A stretch of 64,000 nucleotides of DNA. It comes from Dyella lutea. GTDB lineage: Bacteria; Pseudomonadota; Gammaproteobacteria; Xanthomonadales; Rhodanobacteraceae. Within the stretch, counting starts at the first letter, position 1. Each line of letters begins with the position of its first letter. Below the pieces are notes generated by a model. The model ran no database searches and had not been told where the DNA came from. It saw only the letters and a program-made list of their open reading frames with translations. The stretch spans positions 310,001 through 374,000 of the forward strand of contig NZ_JAMZEK010000004.1 of the NCBI RefSeq assembly GCF_024158035.1, in the 5' to 3' direction. The position numbers were made by a program, and so were the translations under genes. This document shows, piece after piece, positions 8,988 to 21,287 of this stretch.

Positions 8988-9716
8988 ATGACTGATACGC
9001 AAGACACCTCGCTCGCCGGCCGCCTTGCTGCGCGCTTTGGCGACACGCTGGCGATCCGCGTCGAGCGCAACGAGACCATCGCCGAGGTGCGTCCGGCCGA
9101 CCTGATCGCCGTGGCCACCGCGCTGCGCGACGAGGCGCCGTTCCGCTTCGGTCAGCTGATCGACCTGTGCGGCATCGATTATCTCGGCTATGGCCAGAGC
9201 GAGTGGGAAACCAATACCGCCGGCGGTGAGGGTTTCTCGCGCGGCGTGGAAGGGGAGGCCATGGGGCGTTTCGCCTGGGCCAACCGTCCGCGTGCCGGAC
9301 ATGATCCTCGCCGTTTCGCCGCGGTGATGCAGCTGCTTTCGATCGAGCACAACCACCGTCTGCGCCTGCGTGTGTTCTGCGAAGACGACACGCTGCCGGT
9401 GATGCCGTCGGTCACCGGCATCTGGGCGGGTTCCAACTGGTTCGAGCGCGAGGCGTTCGACCTGTACGGCATCCTGTTCGAAGGGCATCCGGACCTGCGC
9501 CGCATCCTCACCGACTACGGCTTCGTTGGTCACCCGTTCCGCAAGGACTTTCCGCTGATCGGCAACGTCGAAGTGCGTTACGACGCCGAGCAGAAGCGCG
9601 TGGTGTACGAGCCGGTATCGATCGAGCCGCGCGTGCTAGTGCCGCGCACCATCCGCGACGACGCGGACCTTTTGCAGGCCCAGGCCGAGGCCGCCGACGA
9701 CTGGCGCAGGAACTGA
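8988..9716 (+). CDS. nuoC: NADH-quinone oxidoreductase subunit C
   Basis: 30-kDa peripheral-arm subunit. 242 residues. The family signature [33 protein letters not shown] is present near residues 150-190. NuoC is separate from NuoD here, unlike the NuoCD fusion of enterobacteria. The C-terminus continues into [17 protein letters not shown], typical of non-fused NuoC. One base separates it from nuoD. Confidence 0.97.
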   Translation: MTDTQDTSLAGRLAARFGDTLAIRVERNETIAEVRPADLIAVATALRDEAPFRFGQLIDLCGIDYLGYGQSEWETNTAGGEGFSRGVEGEAMGRFAWANRPRAGHDPRRFAAVMQLLSIEHNHRLRLRVFCEDDTLPVMPSVTGIWAGSNWFEREAFDLYGILFEGHPDLRRILTDYGFVGHPFRKDFPLIGNVEVRYDAEQKRVVYEPVSIEPRVLVPRTIRDDADLLQAQAEAADDWRRN

Positions 9717-9717
9717 C

Positions 9718-10974
9718 ATGGCCCAGGAAATCCGCAACTACACGATGAACTTCGGCCCGCAGCATCCCGCTGCGCACGGCGTGCTGCGTCTGGTGCTGGA
9801 GATGGACGGCGAGACCATCGTCCGTGCCGATCCGCACGTGGGCCTGCTCCACCGCGGTACCGAGAAGCTGGCCGAGTCCAAGCCGTTCAATCAGTCGATC
9901 GGCTACATGGACCGCCTCGACTACGTGTCGATGATGTGCAACGAGCACGCCTATGTGCGCGCCATCGAGAACCTGATGGGGATCGAGGCACCGGAGCGTG
10001 CGCAGTACATCCGCACCATGTTCGACGAGATCACCCGCATCCTGAACCACCTGATGTGGATCGGTTCGAATGCGCTCGATCTCGGCGCGATGGCGGTGTT
10101 CCTGTACGCCTTCCGCGAGCGCGAAGAGCTGATGGACTGCTACGAGGCAGTCTCCGGCGCGCGCATGCATGCCACCTACTACCGCCCCGGCGGCGTCTAC
10201 CGCGACCTGCCGGCGCAGATGCCGCAGTACCGCGAGTCGCCGTGGCACAAGGGCAAGGACCTCAAGCGCCTGAACAGCTGGCGCGAGGGTTCGATGCTCG
10301 ACTTCCTCGATGCGTTCACCGCGGACTTCCCGTCCAAGGTCGACGAGTACGAGGAACTGCTGACCAACAACCGCATCTGGAAGCAGCGCACCGTCGGCAT
10401 CGGCGTGGTGTCGCCGGAGCTGGCCCAGCAGTGGGGCATGACCGGCGCCATGCTGCGCGGCTCGGGCGTGGCCTGGGACCTGCGCAAGAAGCAGCCCTAC
10501 GCCAAGTACGCCGAGATGGATTTCGACATCCCGCTGGGCGTCAACGGCGACTGCTACGACCGCTACCTGGTGCGCGTGGAAGAAATGCGCCAGTCCAACC
10601 GCATCATCCAGCAGTGCGTGAAGTGGCTGCGTGCCAACCCCGGCCCGGTGATGCTGAAGAACTTCAAGGTGGCGCCGCCGTCCCGTGTCGAGATGAAGGA
10701 CGACATGGAAGCGCTGATCCACCACTTCAAATTGTTCACCGAGGGCTATGGCGTGCCGGCCGGCGAGACCTATGCCGCGGTCGAGGCGCCCAAGGGCGAG
10801 TTCGGCTGCTACCTGGTCTCCGATGGCGCCAACAAGCCGTTCCGCGTGCACCTGCGTGCACCGGGCTTCGCCCACCTGTCGTCGATCGACACCGTCGTCA
10901 GTGGCCACATGCTGGCCGACGTGGTGGCGATGATCGGCACCTACGACCTCGTGTTCGGCGAAGTCGATCGCTGA
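9718..10974 (+). CDS. nuoD: NADH-quinone oxidoreductase subunit D
   Basis: 49-kDa subunit that lines the quinone-binding pocket with NuoB. 418 residues. The N-terminal [22 protein letters not shown] and [12 protein letters not shown] motifs are intact. [27 protein letters not shown] and the C-terminal [18 protein letters not shown] also match. It is full length and in the expected place. Confidence 0.98.
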   Translation: MAQEIRNYTMNFGPQHPAAHGVLRLVLEMDGETIVRADPHVGLLHRGTEKLAESKPFNQSIGYMDRLDYVSMMCNEHAYVRAIENLMGIEAPERAQYIRTMFDEITRILNHLMWIGSNALDLGAMAVFLYAFREREELMDCYEAVSGARMHATYYRPGGVYRDLPAQMPQYRESPWHKGKDLKRLNSWREGSMLDFLDAFTADFPSKVDEYEELLTNNRIWKQRTVGIGVVSPELAQQWGMTGAMLRGSGVAWDLRKKQPYAKYAEMDFDIPLGVNGDCYDRYLVRVEEMRQSNRIIQQCVKWLRANPGPVMLKNFKVAPPSRVEMKDDMEALIHHFKLFTEGYGVPAGETYAAVEAPKGEFGCYLVSDGANKPFRVHLRAPGFAHLSSIDTVVSGHMLADVVAMIGTYDLVFGEVDR

Positions 10975-10993
10975 GCGCACGGGAGCCAAGAAC

Positions 10994-11521
10994 ATGAAAG
11001 CCACCGGACATTACGACCAGGTCAAGGACGTCGATCCGCAGGTCGTCCTCAACGACCACACCCGCCAGCACATCGAGGAGTGGGTGGCCCGGTTCCCGCC
11101 GGACCGCAAGCGCTCGGCGCTGATCCAGTCGCTGTTTGCGGCGCAGGAGCAGAACCATGGCTTCCTCACCGACGAGCTGATCACCGCCGTCGCCAAGTAC
11201 CTCGGCCTGCCGGCCGTGTGGGCGTACGAGGTGGCGAGCTTCTATTCGATGCTCGAGACCAGGCCGGTCGGTCGCAACAACGTGGCCATCTGCACCAACA
11301 TCTCGTGCTGGCTCAACGGCGCCGAGGAGCTGGTCAAGCACTGCGAACAGAAGCTCGGCATCAAGCTCGGTGAGAGCACGGCGGACGGCCGCGTGTACCT
11401 GAAGCGGGAAGAGGAGTGCATCGCGGCCTGCGTCTACGCGCCGGCGATGACGGTCAACGGGCATTACCACGAGCGTCTCACCACCGAGAAGCTCGATGCC
11501 ATCCTGGACGGGCTGGAGTAA
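10994..11521 (+). CDS. nuoE: NADH-quinone oxidoreductase subunit E
   Basis: 24-kDa thioredoxin-fold subunit that carries the [2Fe-2S] cluster N1a. 175 residues. Ligands follow the expected C-x4-C and C-x3-C pattern: [10 protein letters not shown] and [16 protein letters not shown]. The N-terminal helical part ([19 protein letters not shown] equivalent) is normal. Confidence 0.97.
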   Translation: MKATGHYDQVKDVDPQVVLNDHTRQHIEEWVARFPPDRKRSALIQSLFAAQEQNHGFLTDELITAVAKYLGLPAVWAYEVASFYSMLETRPVGRNNVAICTNISCWLNGAEELVKHCEQKLGIKLGESTADGRVYLKREEECIAACVYAPAMTVNGHYHERLTTEKLDAILDGLE

Positions 11522-11525
11522 GACG

Positions 11526-12868
<1,343 letters not shown>

Positions 12869-12869
<1 letters not shown>

Positions 12870-15196
12870 TGAGCGCGCAGCCAACCCCCGCCGCCCCCGA
12901 TCTGCTGAACATCGAGATCGACGGCAAGCCCACCCAGATCCGCAAGGGCGCGATGATCATCGAGGCGGCCGACGCCATCGGCGTGCCGATCCCGCGCTTC
13001 TGCTACCACCGCAAGCTTCCCATTGCCGCCAACTGCCGCATGTGCCTGGTGGACGTGGAGATGGGCGGCCGCATGATGCCCAAGCCGCAGCCGGCCTGTG
13101 CCACTCCGGTGGCCGAGGGCATGAAGGTGATGACGCGCTCGGAGAAGGCGCTGAAGTTCCAGAAGGACGTGATGGAGTTCCTTCTGATCAACCACCCGCT
13201 GGACTGCCCGATCTGCGACCAGGGCGGCGAGTGCGAACTGCAGGACGTCTCGCTGGGCTACGGCCGCAGCGTGTCGCGCTACACCGAGCGCAAGCGCACG
13301 GTGGCCGACGAGAACATCGGTCCGCTGGTCGCCACCGAGATGACCCGCTGCATCCAGTGCACCCGCTGCGTGCGCTTCACCAGCGAGATCGCCGGCACCT
13401 ACGAACTCGGTGGCATGAACCGCGGCGAGAACCTGCAGATCGGTACCTACATCGGCAAGACGATCGAGACCGAGCTGTCGGGCAACATCATCGACGTCTG
13501 CCCGGTCGGCGCGCTGACCAATAAGCCGTTCCAGTTCAAGGCGCGCGCCTGGGAGCTGACGGCGAAGCCGTCGATCGGCTACCACGACGCGCTCGGCTCC
13601 AACCTCTGGCTGCACACCCGCCGCGGCGAAGTGCTGCGCACGGTGCCGCGCGACAACGAGTCGATCAACGAGTGCTGGCTGTCCGACCGCGACCGCTACA
13701 GCTACCAGGGCCTGTATGCCGCCGACCGCGTCAGCGCGCCGGAAGTGAAGCGCAACGGCCAGTGGCAGGCGACCACCTGGGAAGACGCGCTGTCGTTCGC
13801 CGCCGAGGCGCTGCGCAAGGTGCCCGCAGGCGAGCTGGGCGTGCTGGCCAACCCGGCCACCACCAGCGAGGAGGGCGACCTGCTGGTGCGTCTGGCGCGC
13901 GGCCTGGGCAGTGCCCACGTCGACCACCGCCTGCGTCAGCTCGACTTCGCCGATGGTGCCGTCGCCGGCACGTTCGCGATGCCGGTAGCCGACGTGGCCA
14001 AGGTGCGCGGCGCGCTGCTGGTCGGCTCCAACCTGCGCCACGAGATGCCGCTGCTCAACCATCGCCTGCACCAGGCGGTGAAGAAGGGCGCGAAGGTCTA
14101 CACGGTCAACCCGGCCGCGTTCGACTTCAACTACAAGCTGGCCGGCGAAGCCGTCGTCGCGCCGCAGTCGCTGGTTGACGCGCTGCTTGGCCTGGCCAGG
14201 GCGGCGGTGAATGCCGGTGCGTCCGCACCGGCGGCGCTGGCCGAGGCAATCGCTGCGGCGTCGTCCGACCAGGGGGATGCAGATGCCGTGGCCCAGCTGA
14301 AGAACGGCCCAGCGGTGATCGTGCTCGGCGAACTGGCGGTCACCCATCCGCAGGCTTCGTGGCTGCGTGCCATCGCCCGTTTCATCGGCGAGGCAACCGG
14401 GGCCGCGGTCAATGAGCTTCCGGTCGGCGCCAATGCGCTGGGCCTGGCCCGCGCCGGTGTACTGCCGGGCAACGGTGGCCTGGATGCACAGGCCATGCTG
14501 GCCAATCCGCGCAAGGGCTACGTGCTGTTCGGCGTCGAGCCGCCGTATGACTTCGCCGATGGCGGCAAGGCGCTCAACGCGCTGCTCGGCGCGGACTCGG
14601 TGGTCGCCTTCGCGGCATTCGCCAGTCCCACGCTGCGCGACGTCGCCGATGTGATCCTGCCGATCGCGCTGTTGCCGGAGACCGACGGCACGCTGGTCAA
14701 TGTCGATGGCGTGCCGCAGCAGGTGCAGGCCGGTACGAAGCTGCCGGGGCAGGCCCGGCCGGGCTGGAAGGTGCTGCGTGCGCTGGGTGGCCTGCTGCAG
14801 TTCGCCGGTTTCGAGTTCGATGATCTGGCTGGTCTGCGTGCAGGCATGGCCGAGGTGTCGACCCGTCCGGGCGCGGTGGGCCTGGCCACCCGCGAAACGG
14901 TTTCCGGCCTGACCCGCCTGGCCAGCTGGCCGATCTATCGCACCGATGCGGTGCTGCGCCGTGCCGAAGCGCTGAACGCACACCCGCTCAATCGCGCGCC
15001 GGCCGCCCGCATGAATGCCGACGAGGCCGCCCGCCAGGGGCTCGTCGCTGACGCGGCGGTCAAGCTCGGGCAGTCGGTGTTGCCGGTCGTGATCGACGCT
15101 GCGGTGCCCGACGGTGCCGTCTGGATCGAGGCTGCACACGACCTCACCGCGACGCTGCCGGCCTACGGCGCAACCCTCACCCTGAGCAAGGCTTGA
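12869..15196 (+). CDS. nuoG: NADH-quinone oxidoreductase subunit G
   Basis: 75-kDa iron-sulfur subunit. 775 residues. The N-terminal ferredoxin domain has [21 protein letters not shown] HxxxC-type N5 site and N4 motifs follow ([38 protein letters not shown]). A molybdopterin-oxidoreductase-like domain follows without its cofactor. The start ATG shares a base with the nuoF stop (TGATG). Confidence 0.97.
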
Positions 15197-15198
15197 CC

Positions 15199-16227
15199 AT
15201 GGGCGACCAGATCCTCAACCAGCTCGTCTGGCCGATCGTACACATCCTGGCCATCGTGCTGCCGCTGGTGCTGGCGGTGGCGATGTTCGTGTACTGGGAG
15301 CGCAAGATCATCGGGTGGATGCACGTGCGGATGGGGCCGAACAAGATCGGTCCGCTCGGCCTGCTGCAGGCCTTCGCCGACGTGGTCAAGCTGCTGATCA
15401 AGGAAGTGATCCTGCCGACCAACGCGAACCGCTTCCTGTACTACCTCGCGCCGCTGCTGGCGCTGGTCCCGGCATTGGCCGCCTGGTCGGTGATCCCGTT
15501 CGGGACCAAGATGGTGCTGGCCAACGTCAATGCCGGCCTGCTGTACCTGCTGGCGATGACCTCGCTGGGCGTGTACGGCATCATCCTCGCCGGCTGGGCG
15601 TCCAACTCGCGCTACGCGCTGCTCGGCGCGATGCGTTCGGCGGCCCAGGTGATCTCCTACGAACTGGCCATGGGCCTGTGCCTGGTCTGCGTGCTGGTGC
15701 TGGCCGGTTCGCTCAACCTGACCGACATCGTGATGGCCCAGGCGGGCAGCAAGGGCATCGGCGAGTGGTTCATGTGGCCGCTGTTGCCGGTGTTCGTCAT
15801 CTATTTCATCTCCGGCGTGGCAGAGACCAATCGCGCTCCGTTCGACGTGGCCGAGGGCGAGTCGGAAATCGTCGCCGGCTTCCACGTGGAGTACTCCGGC
15901 TCGGCGTTCGCACTGTTCTTCCTGGCCGAGTACGCCAACATGATCCTGGTGAGCTTCCTCGCCTCGATCCTGTTCATGGGCGGCTGGCTCAGTCCGTTCC
16001 CGGAGAGCTGGGGCTGGATCGGCCACGGCAACTTCTTCTGGCTGTTCGCCAAGGCCTTCGCCTTTGCCTTCCTGTTCCTCTGGTTCCGCGCCAGCTTCCC
16101 GCGTTACCGCTATGACCAGATCATGCGGCTGGGCTGGAAGGTGTTCATTCCCATCACCATCGTGTGGGTCCTCGTCGCCGGCTGCATGAAGTATTTCGGC
16201 TGGGTCACCATCGGCACGGGGGTCTGA
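15199..16227 (+). CDS. nuoH: NADH-quinone oxidoreductase subunit H
   Basis: Membrane subunit at the foot of the quinone channel. 342 residues from ATG 15199. A TTG two codons upstream is also in frame but lies across the nuoG stop. About eight membrane segments are visible. Conserved loops are [26 protein letters not shown] and [27 protein letters not shown], which line the quinone entry site. Confidence 0.97.
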   Translation: MGDQILNQLVWPIVHILAIVLPLVLAVAMFVYWERKIIGWMHVRMGPNKIGPLGLLQAFADVVKLLIKEVILPTNANRFLYYLAPLLALVPALAAWSVIPFGTKMVLANVNAGLLYLLAMTSLGVYGIILAGWASNSRYALLGAMRSAAQVISYELAMGLCLVCVLVLAGSLNLTDIVMAQAGSKGIGEWFMWPLLPVFVIYFISGVAETNRAPFDVAEGESEIVAGFHVEYSGSAFALFFLAEYANMILVSFLASILFMGGWLSPFPESWGWIGHGNFFWLFAKAFAFAFLFLWFRASFPRYRYDQIMRLGWKVFIPITIVWVLVAGCMKYFGWVTIGTGV

Positions 16228-16235
16228 AGAAAGCC

Positions 16236-16727
16236 ATGTCCCGCATAACCCACTATTTCAAGAGCCTGCTGCTCATCGAGCTTCTCAAGGGCATGGCGCT
16301 GACCTGGCGCTACCTGTTCGCGCCCAAGTACACGATGCGCTACCCGATGGAGCACATTCCCAAGTCGAACCGCTTCCGCGGCCTGCACGCCCTGCGCCGG
16401 TATCCGAACGGCGAGGAACGCTGCATCGCCTGCAAGCTGTGCGAGGCGGTGTGCCCGGCACTGGCGATCACCATCGACTCCGCGCCGCGCGCCAGCGATG
16501 GCCAGCGCCGTACCACCCGCTACGACATCGACCTGTTCAAGTGCATCTTCTGCGGTTTCTGCGAAGAGAGCTGCCCGGTCGATTCGATCGTGGAGACGTC
16601 GATCCACGAATACCACTTCGAGCAGCGTGGCGAGAACGTGGTGACCAAGCCGCAGCTGCTCGCCATCGGCGACCGCTTCGAGGCCGACATCGCCGCCGCC
16701 CGCGCGCAGGACGCGGCGTACCGCTGA
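16236..16727 (+). CDS. nuoI: NADH-quinone oxidoreductase subunit I
   Basis: Ferredoxin-like subunit that carries clusters N6a and N6b. 163 residues from ATG 16236; the frame extends upstream but only inside nuoH. Two [4Fe-4S] motifs are intact: [13 protein letters not shown] and [13 protein letters not shown]. The N-terminal amphipathic/membrane helix ([17 protein letters not shown]) is typical. Confidence 0.97.
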   Translation: MSRITHYFKSLLLIELLKGMALTWRYLFAPKYTMRYPMEHIPKSNRFRGLHALRRYPNGEERCIACKLCEAVCPALAITIDSAPRASDGQRRTTRYDIDLFKCIFCGFCEESCPVDSIVETSIHEYHFEQRGENVVTKPQLLAIGDRFEADIAAARAQDAAYR

Positions 16728-16742
16728 GGGCAGGGGACACAC

Positions 16743-17399
16743 ATGATCAATCCACAACTGTTCCAGCTGATCTGCTTCTACGCCTTCGCCACGGTCACCG
16801 TGGCCTCGGCGCTGGCCGTGATCACCTTGCGCAACTCGGTGCACGCCGTGCTCGCGCTGGTGCTGACCTTCTTCAGCTCTGCCTGCATCTGGCTGCTGGC
16901 CGAGGCCGAGTTCCTGGCGATCGCGCTGATCGTCGTCTACGTCGGCGCGGTGATGGTGCTGTTCCTGTTCGTCGTGATGATGCTCGACATCGACCAGGAG
17001 AAGATGCGCGAGGGCTTCGTGAAGTTCCTGCCGGTCGGCCTGATCGTCGCACTGGTGATGCTCGGCGAGATGCTCGCGCTGATCGGCGTGCGTGCTATGC
17101 ACGCCAGGGTGCTCGGCGCGAATCCGGCGACCGAGGCGGGCCTGTCCAACACCGCCTGGCTGGGCCATGCGCTGTACACCGACTACCTGCTGCCATTCGA
17201 GATCGCCGCGCTGATCCTTACCGTCGGCGTGGTCGCTGCGGTCGCGCTGACCCTGCGTCATCGTGGTGGCGTGCGCTACCAGACCGCCAGCCAGCAGGTG
17301 GCGGTCAAGGCCAGCGACCGCGTGCGCATCGTCAAGATGGCCGCGGACACGAACTACGGCCGCACGCCGGCCCCGGCGGCTTCCGAGGAGTCCAAGTGA
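16743..17399 (+). CDS. nuoJ: NADH-quinone oxidoreductase subunit J
   Basis: Membrane subunit of the proton-pumping arm. 218 residues. Five membrane segments are visible; the third contains [27 protein letters not shown], the conserved pi-bulge helix. The C-terminal cytoplasmic tail ([28 protein letters not shown]) is typical. It overlaps nuoK. Confidence 0.96.
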   Translation: MINPQLFQLICFYAFATVTVASALAVITLRNSVHAVLALVLTFFSSACIWLLAEAEFLAIALIVVYVGAVMVLFLFVVMMLDIDQEKMREGFVKFLPVGLIVALVMLGEMLALIGVRAMHARVLGANPATEAGLSNTAWLGHALYTDYLLPFEIAALILTVGVVAAVALTLRHRGGVRYQTASQQVAVKASDRVRIVKMAADTNYGRTPAPAASEESK

Positions 17400-17704
17400 T
17401 GCTCACGCTCTCGCACTACATCGTGCTCGGCGCGGTGCTGTTCTGCATCTCCGTGGCCGGCCTGTTCATCAACCGCAAGAACGTCATCGTGCTGCTGATG
17501 GCGATCGAGCTGATGCTGCTGGCTGTGAACATGAACTTCGTGGCGTTCTCGCGCTTCCTCGGCGACGTGTCCGGCCAGGTGTTCGTGTTCTTCATTCTCA
17601 CCGTGGCCGCGGCGGAATCCGCCATCGGCCTGGCGATCCTGGTCCTGCTGTTCCGCAACCGCAGCACGATCAACGTCGCCGAAATCGACAGCATGAAGGG
17701 TTGA
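17399..17704 (+). CDS. nuoK: NADH-quinone oxidoreductase subunit K
   Basis: Small membrane subunit, 101 residues, three membrane segments. Conserved membrane glutamates are in [17 protein letters not shown] and [16 protein letters not shown] 17399 shares a base with the nuoJ stop (TGATG). Confidence 0.96.
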   Translation: MLTLSHYIVLGAVLFCISVAGLFINRKNVIVLLMAIELMLLAVNMNFVAFSRFLGDVSGQVFVFFILTVAAAESAIGLAILVLLFRNRSTINVAEIDSMKG

Positions 17705-17708
17705 TTGG

Positions 17709-19751
17709 ATGGAACTCTCGACGGCAATCCTTCTCACCATCCCGCTGGCGCCGCTGGTCGGCTGTCTGCTGGCCGGATTCTTCGGCAAGTTCATCGGCCG
17801 GGCCGGTGCGCACAGCGTGACCATCCTGGGCCTGCTGGTCGCCTGCGGCCTGTCCTTCTACGTGCTCTACCAGATCACGATGGGTGGCGCGCCGGTCTAC
17901 AACCACAACCTGTACACCTGGTTCGAGATCGGCAAGTTCAGCGCCAGCGTCGGCTTCCTGATCGACCGCCTGACCGCAATGATGATGGTGGTGGTGACCT
18001 TCGTGTCCCTGCTGGTCCACGTCTACACGATCGGCTACATGGCCGACGACCCGGGCTACCAGCGCTTCTTCAGCTACATCTCGCTGTTCACCTTCTCGAT
18101 GCTGATGCTCGTGATGAGCAACAACTTCATGCAGCTGTTCTTCGGCTGGGAAGCGGTGGGCCTGGTGTCGTACCTGCTGATCGGCTTCTGGTACAAGCGG
18201 CCGACGGCGATCTTCGCCAACCTGAAGGCGTTCCTGGTCAACCGCGTGGGCGACTTCGGTTTCCTGCTGGGCATTTCGGCGGTGCTGTACTTCCTCGGCA
18301 CGCTGGACTACGCCACCGCCTTCGCCGGCGCCGACTCGCTGGTCGGCAAGACGCTGACGATCACCCAGGGCATGCACTGGGACGCGCCGACCGTGATCTG
18401 CGTGCTGCTGTTCATCGGCGCGATGGGCAAGTCGGCCCAGGTGCCGCTGCACGTGTGGCTGCCCGACTCGATGGAAGGCCCGACCCCGATCTCGGCGCTG
18501 ATCCACGCCGCGACGATGGTGACCGCCGGCATCTTCATGGTCGCCCGCATGTCGCCGCTGTACGAACTGTCCGGCTCGGCGCTCAGCTTCGTCATGGTGA
18601 TCGGCGCCACCGGCGCGCTGTTCACTGGCCTGATCGGCATCGTGCAGAACGACATCAAGCGCGTGGTGGCCTACTCGACGCTGTCGCAGCTTGGCTACAT
18701 GACCGTGGCGCTGGGCGTGTCGGCCTACTCGGGCGCGGTCTACCACCTGATGACGCATGCCTTCTTCAAGGCGCTGCTGTTCCTCGGCGCGGGCTCGGTG
18801 ATCATCGCCATGCACCACGAGCAGGACATGCGCTACATGGGCGGCCTGCGCAAGTACATGCCGATCACCTGGATCACCATGTGGATCGGTTCGCTGGCGC
18901 TGTGCGGCGTGCCGTTCTTCTCCGGCTTCTACTCGAAGGACGCGATCATCGAGGCGGTCGGCGAGTCGCACCGCTGGGGCGCCCACTACGCCTACTTCTG
19001 CGTGATGGCCGGTGCACTGGTCACCGCGCTGTACACCTTCCGCCAGATGTACCTGACCTTCCACGGCAAGGAGCGATTCACGGTCAAGGCCCATCACGGC
19101 CACGGTCACGATGCGCACCATGACGACCATCATGACGATCACGGCCACCACGAGCCGGGTGTGCTCGAGCACGCGCCGACCGAATCGCCGTGGGTGGTGA
19201 CCCTGCCGCTGGTCCTGCTGGCGATCCCGTCGCTGCTGGTGGGTATCTTCACCGTGGGCCCGATGCTGTTCGGCGGCTGGTTCGGCCAGGCGATCCACGT
19301 GGACGAGGCCAACAACGTGCTGGGCGAGATGGCGGGCGATTTCCATGGCGCGATGGCGATGGCGCTGCACGGCTTCACGCAGCTGCCGTTCTTCCTGGTG
19401 CTGACGGGCTTCGCCATCCAGACCTACATCTACCTGTTCAACCCGGCACTGGCCGGCCGGATCAAGAGCGCACTCAAGCCGCTGTGGACCGTGCTGGACC
19501 GCAAGTACTGGGTGGACGACGTCTATTTCGCGGTCTTCGCCCGCGGCGGCGTGAAGCTCGGTCGCCTGTTCTGGAAGGCCGGTGACGCCGCGGTGATCGA
19601 CGGCGCCATGGTCAACGGTTCGGCCAGTCTGGTGCAGAAGATCGCCGCTGCGATGCGCCGCCTGCAGTCCGGCTACCTCTACCACTACGCCTTCGCGATG
19701 ATTCTCGGCCTCATCCTGCTGCTTGGCGGGTTCTGGCTGGTCGGGCACTAA
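17709..19751 (+). CDS. nuoL: NADH-quinone oxidoreductase subunit L
   Basis: Distal antiporter-like proton-pumping subunit. 680 residues. The Mrp-antiporter core is intact: LFFGWEAVGLVSYLLIGFW (with the key Glu), GAMGKSAQVPLHVWLPDSMEGPTPISALIHAATMVTAG (with the key Lys and His), and the long lateral helix near the C-terminus. An unusual His/Asp-rich loop lies at about residues 458-480 (nucleotides 19084-19150), just before a later membrane helix. Confidence 0.97.
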   Translation: MELSTAILLTIPLAPLVGCLLAGFFGKFIGRAGAHSVTILGLLVACGLSFYVLYQITMGGAPVYNHNLYTWFEIGKFSASVGFLIDRLTAMMMVVVTFVSLLVHVYTIGYMADDPGYQRFFSYISLFTFSMLMLVMSNNFMQLFFGWEAVGLVSYLLIGFWYKRPTAIFANLKAFLVNRVGDFGFLLGISAVLYFLGTLDYATAFAGADSLVGKTLTITQGMHWDAPTVICVLLFIGAMGKSAQVPLHVWLPDSMEGPTPISALIHAATMVTAGIFMVARMSPLYELSGSALSFVMVIGATGALFTGLIGIVQNDIKRVVAYSTLSQLGYMTVALGVSAYSGAVYHLMTHAFFKALLFLGAGSVIIAMHHEQDMRYMGGLRKYMPITWITMWIGSLALCGVPFFSGFYSKDAIIEAVGESHRWGAHYAYFCVMAGALVTALYTFRQMYLTFHGKERFTVKAHHGHGHDAHHDDHHDDHGHHEPGVLEHAPTESPWVVTLPLVLLAIPSLLVGIFTVGPMLFGGWFGQAIHVDEANNVLGEMAGDFHGAMAMALHGFTQLPFFLVLTGFAIQTYIYLFNPALAGRIKSALKPLWTVLDRKYWVDDVYFAVFARGGVKLGRLFWKAGDAAVIDGAMVNGSASLVQKIAAAMRRLQSGYLYHYAFAMILGLILLLGGFWLVGH

Positions 19752-19766
19752 AGGGAATCCAGCTCC

Positions 19767-21275
19767 ATGTTCAATCACCTGCTCAGCCTGCTGATCTGGC
19801 TTCCCGTGGTGGGCGCCGTCCCGGTGCTCCTCGCGGGCTCCGGCCGTCCCTCGCTGGCCCGCTGGCTCGCCCTGGCCGTCGCCGTCCTCACCTTCGCGGT
19901 GAGCCTGTTCCTGATTCCGCAGTACCACCTCGACGGTGCAGTGATGCAACTGGGTGAGGACCACCTGTGGATCGCCTCGCTCGGCGTGCACTACGGCCTG
20001 GCCGTGGACGGCATTTCGGTCGCCCTGATCCTGCTCACCACCTTCGTCACCATCCTGGTGGTCGTCGGTGCCTGGGAGGTCATTCAGGACAAGCCGCACC
20101 AGTACATGGCCGCCATGCTGGTGCTCGAGGGCCTGATGATCGGCGTGTTCTGCGCTACGGACGCGCTGCTGTTCTATGTGTTCTTCGAGGCGATGCTGAT
20201 CCCGATGTTCATCCTCATCGGCATCTGGGGTGGCCCGCGTCGCGTCTACGCCACGATCAAGTTCTTCATCTACACGTTCCTTGGCTCGATCTTCATGCTG
20301 ATCGGGCTGATCTACCTGTACCAGAAGGCCGGTACCTTCGACCTGCACACGCTGGCCGCGCTGCCGCTGTCGATGACCGAGCAGACCTGGCTGTTCTTCG
20401 CCTTCCTGCTGGCCTTCGCAGTGAAGGTGCCGATGGTGCCGGTGCACACCTGGCTGCCGGACGCCCACGTGGAGGCGCCGACCGGCGGTTCAGTGGTGCT
20501 GGCGGCGGTGATGCTGAAGATCGGCGGATACGGTTTCCTGCGCTTCTCGCTGCCGATCACGCCCGATGCCGCCGCCCACTTCGCGCCCCTGGTCATCGTG
20601 CTCAGCCTGATCGCCGTGGTCTACATCGGCTACGTGGCGCTGGTGCAGGACGACATGAAGAAGCTGGTCGCCTATTCGTCGGTGGCCCACATGGGCTTCG
20701 TGACGCTGGGCATCTTCATCGCCTTCATGCTGGTGCGGGACGCCGGCAACCTGGATGCGGCCAAGCTCGGCATGCAGGGTGCGATGGTGCAGATGATCTC
20801 GCACGGCTTCGTCTCCGGCGCGATGTTCTCTTGCATCGGCGTGCTGTACGACCGCCTGCATACCCGCCAGATCAAGGACTACGGTGGCGTCATCAACGTG
20901 ATGCCCTGGTTCGGCTTCTTCTACGTGCTGTTCGCCATGGCCAACTCGGGCCTCCCGGGTACCAGCGGTTTCGTTGGCGAGTTCATGGTGGTGTTGGCCA
21001 GTTTCACGGCCAACCCGTGGATTGCGCTGTTCGCCGCCTTCACCCTGATCATCGGTGCAGCCTACACGCTGTGGATGGTCAAGCGCGTGCTGTGGGGTGA
21101 CATCACCAACCCGCACGTGGCGGAGATGAAGGAGATCAACGGGCGCGAGACCTTCGTGCTGGCTGCCTTCGCCGCCGCGGTGCTCGCGCTGGGCATCTGG
21201 CCGCAGCCGCTGATCCATCTGATGGACCACTCGGTGGCGCAGCTGGTCCAGCAGCTGGCTGTTCACAAGATCTGA
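19767..21275 (+). CDS. nuoM: NADH-quinone oxidoreductase subunit M
   Basis: Antiporter-like proton-pumping subunit, 502 residues. FYVFFEAMLIPMFILIGIWGG carries the conserved Glu. KVPMVPVHTWLPDAHVEAPTGGSVVLA carries the Lys. SSVAHMGFVTLGIF and SGLPGTSGFVGEF are typical. Roughly 14 membrane segments. Confidence 0.97.
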   Translation: MFNHLLSLLIWLPVVGAVPVLLAGSGRPSLARWLALAVAVLTFAVSLFLIPQYHLDGAVMQLGEDHLWIASLGVHYGLAVDGISVALILLTTFVTILVVVGAWEVIQDKPHQYMAAMLVLEGLMIGVFCATDALLFYVFFEAMLIPMFILIGIWGGPRRVYATIKFFIYTFLGSIFMLIGLIYLYQKAGTFDLHTLAALPLSMTEQTWLFFAFLLAFAVKVPMVPVHTWLPDAHVEAPTGGSVVLAAVMLKIGGYGFLRFSLPITPDAAAHFAPLVIVLSLIAVVYIGYVALVQDDMKKLVAYSSVAHMGFVTLGIFIAFMLVRDAGNLDAAKLGMQGAMVQMISHGFVSGAMFSCIGVLYDRLHTRQIKDYGGVINVMPWFGFFYVLFAMANSGLPGTSGFVGEFMVVLASFTANPWIALFAAFTLIIGAAYTLWMVKRVLWGDITNPHVAEMKEINGRETFVLAAFAAAVLALGIWPQPLIHLMDHSVAQLVQQLAVHKI

Positions 21276-21287
21276 TCGGGACCGACC

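Noticed and set aside
17670-20468. Long minus-strand open frames across nuo (also 12776-15139) and across phage genes (54007-56925)
   Set aside because: They lie opposite clearly conserved genes and encode His/Arg/Gln-rich low-complexity sequence, as expected from high-GC codon use.
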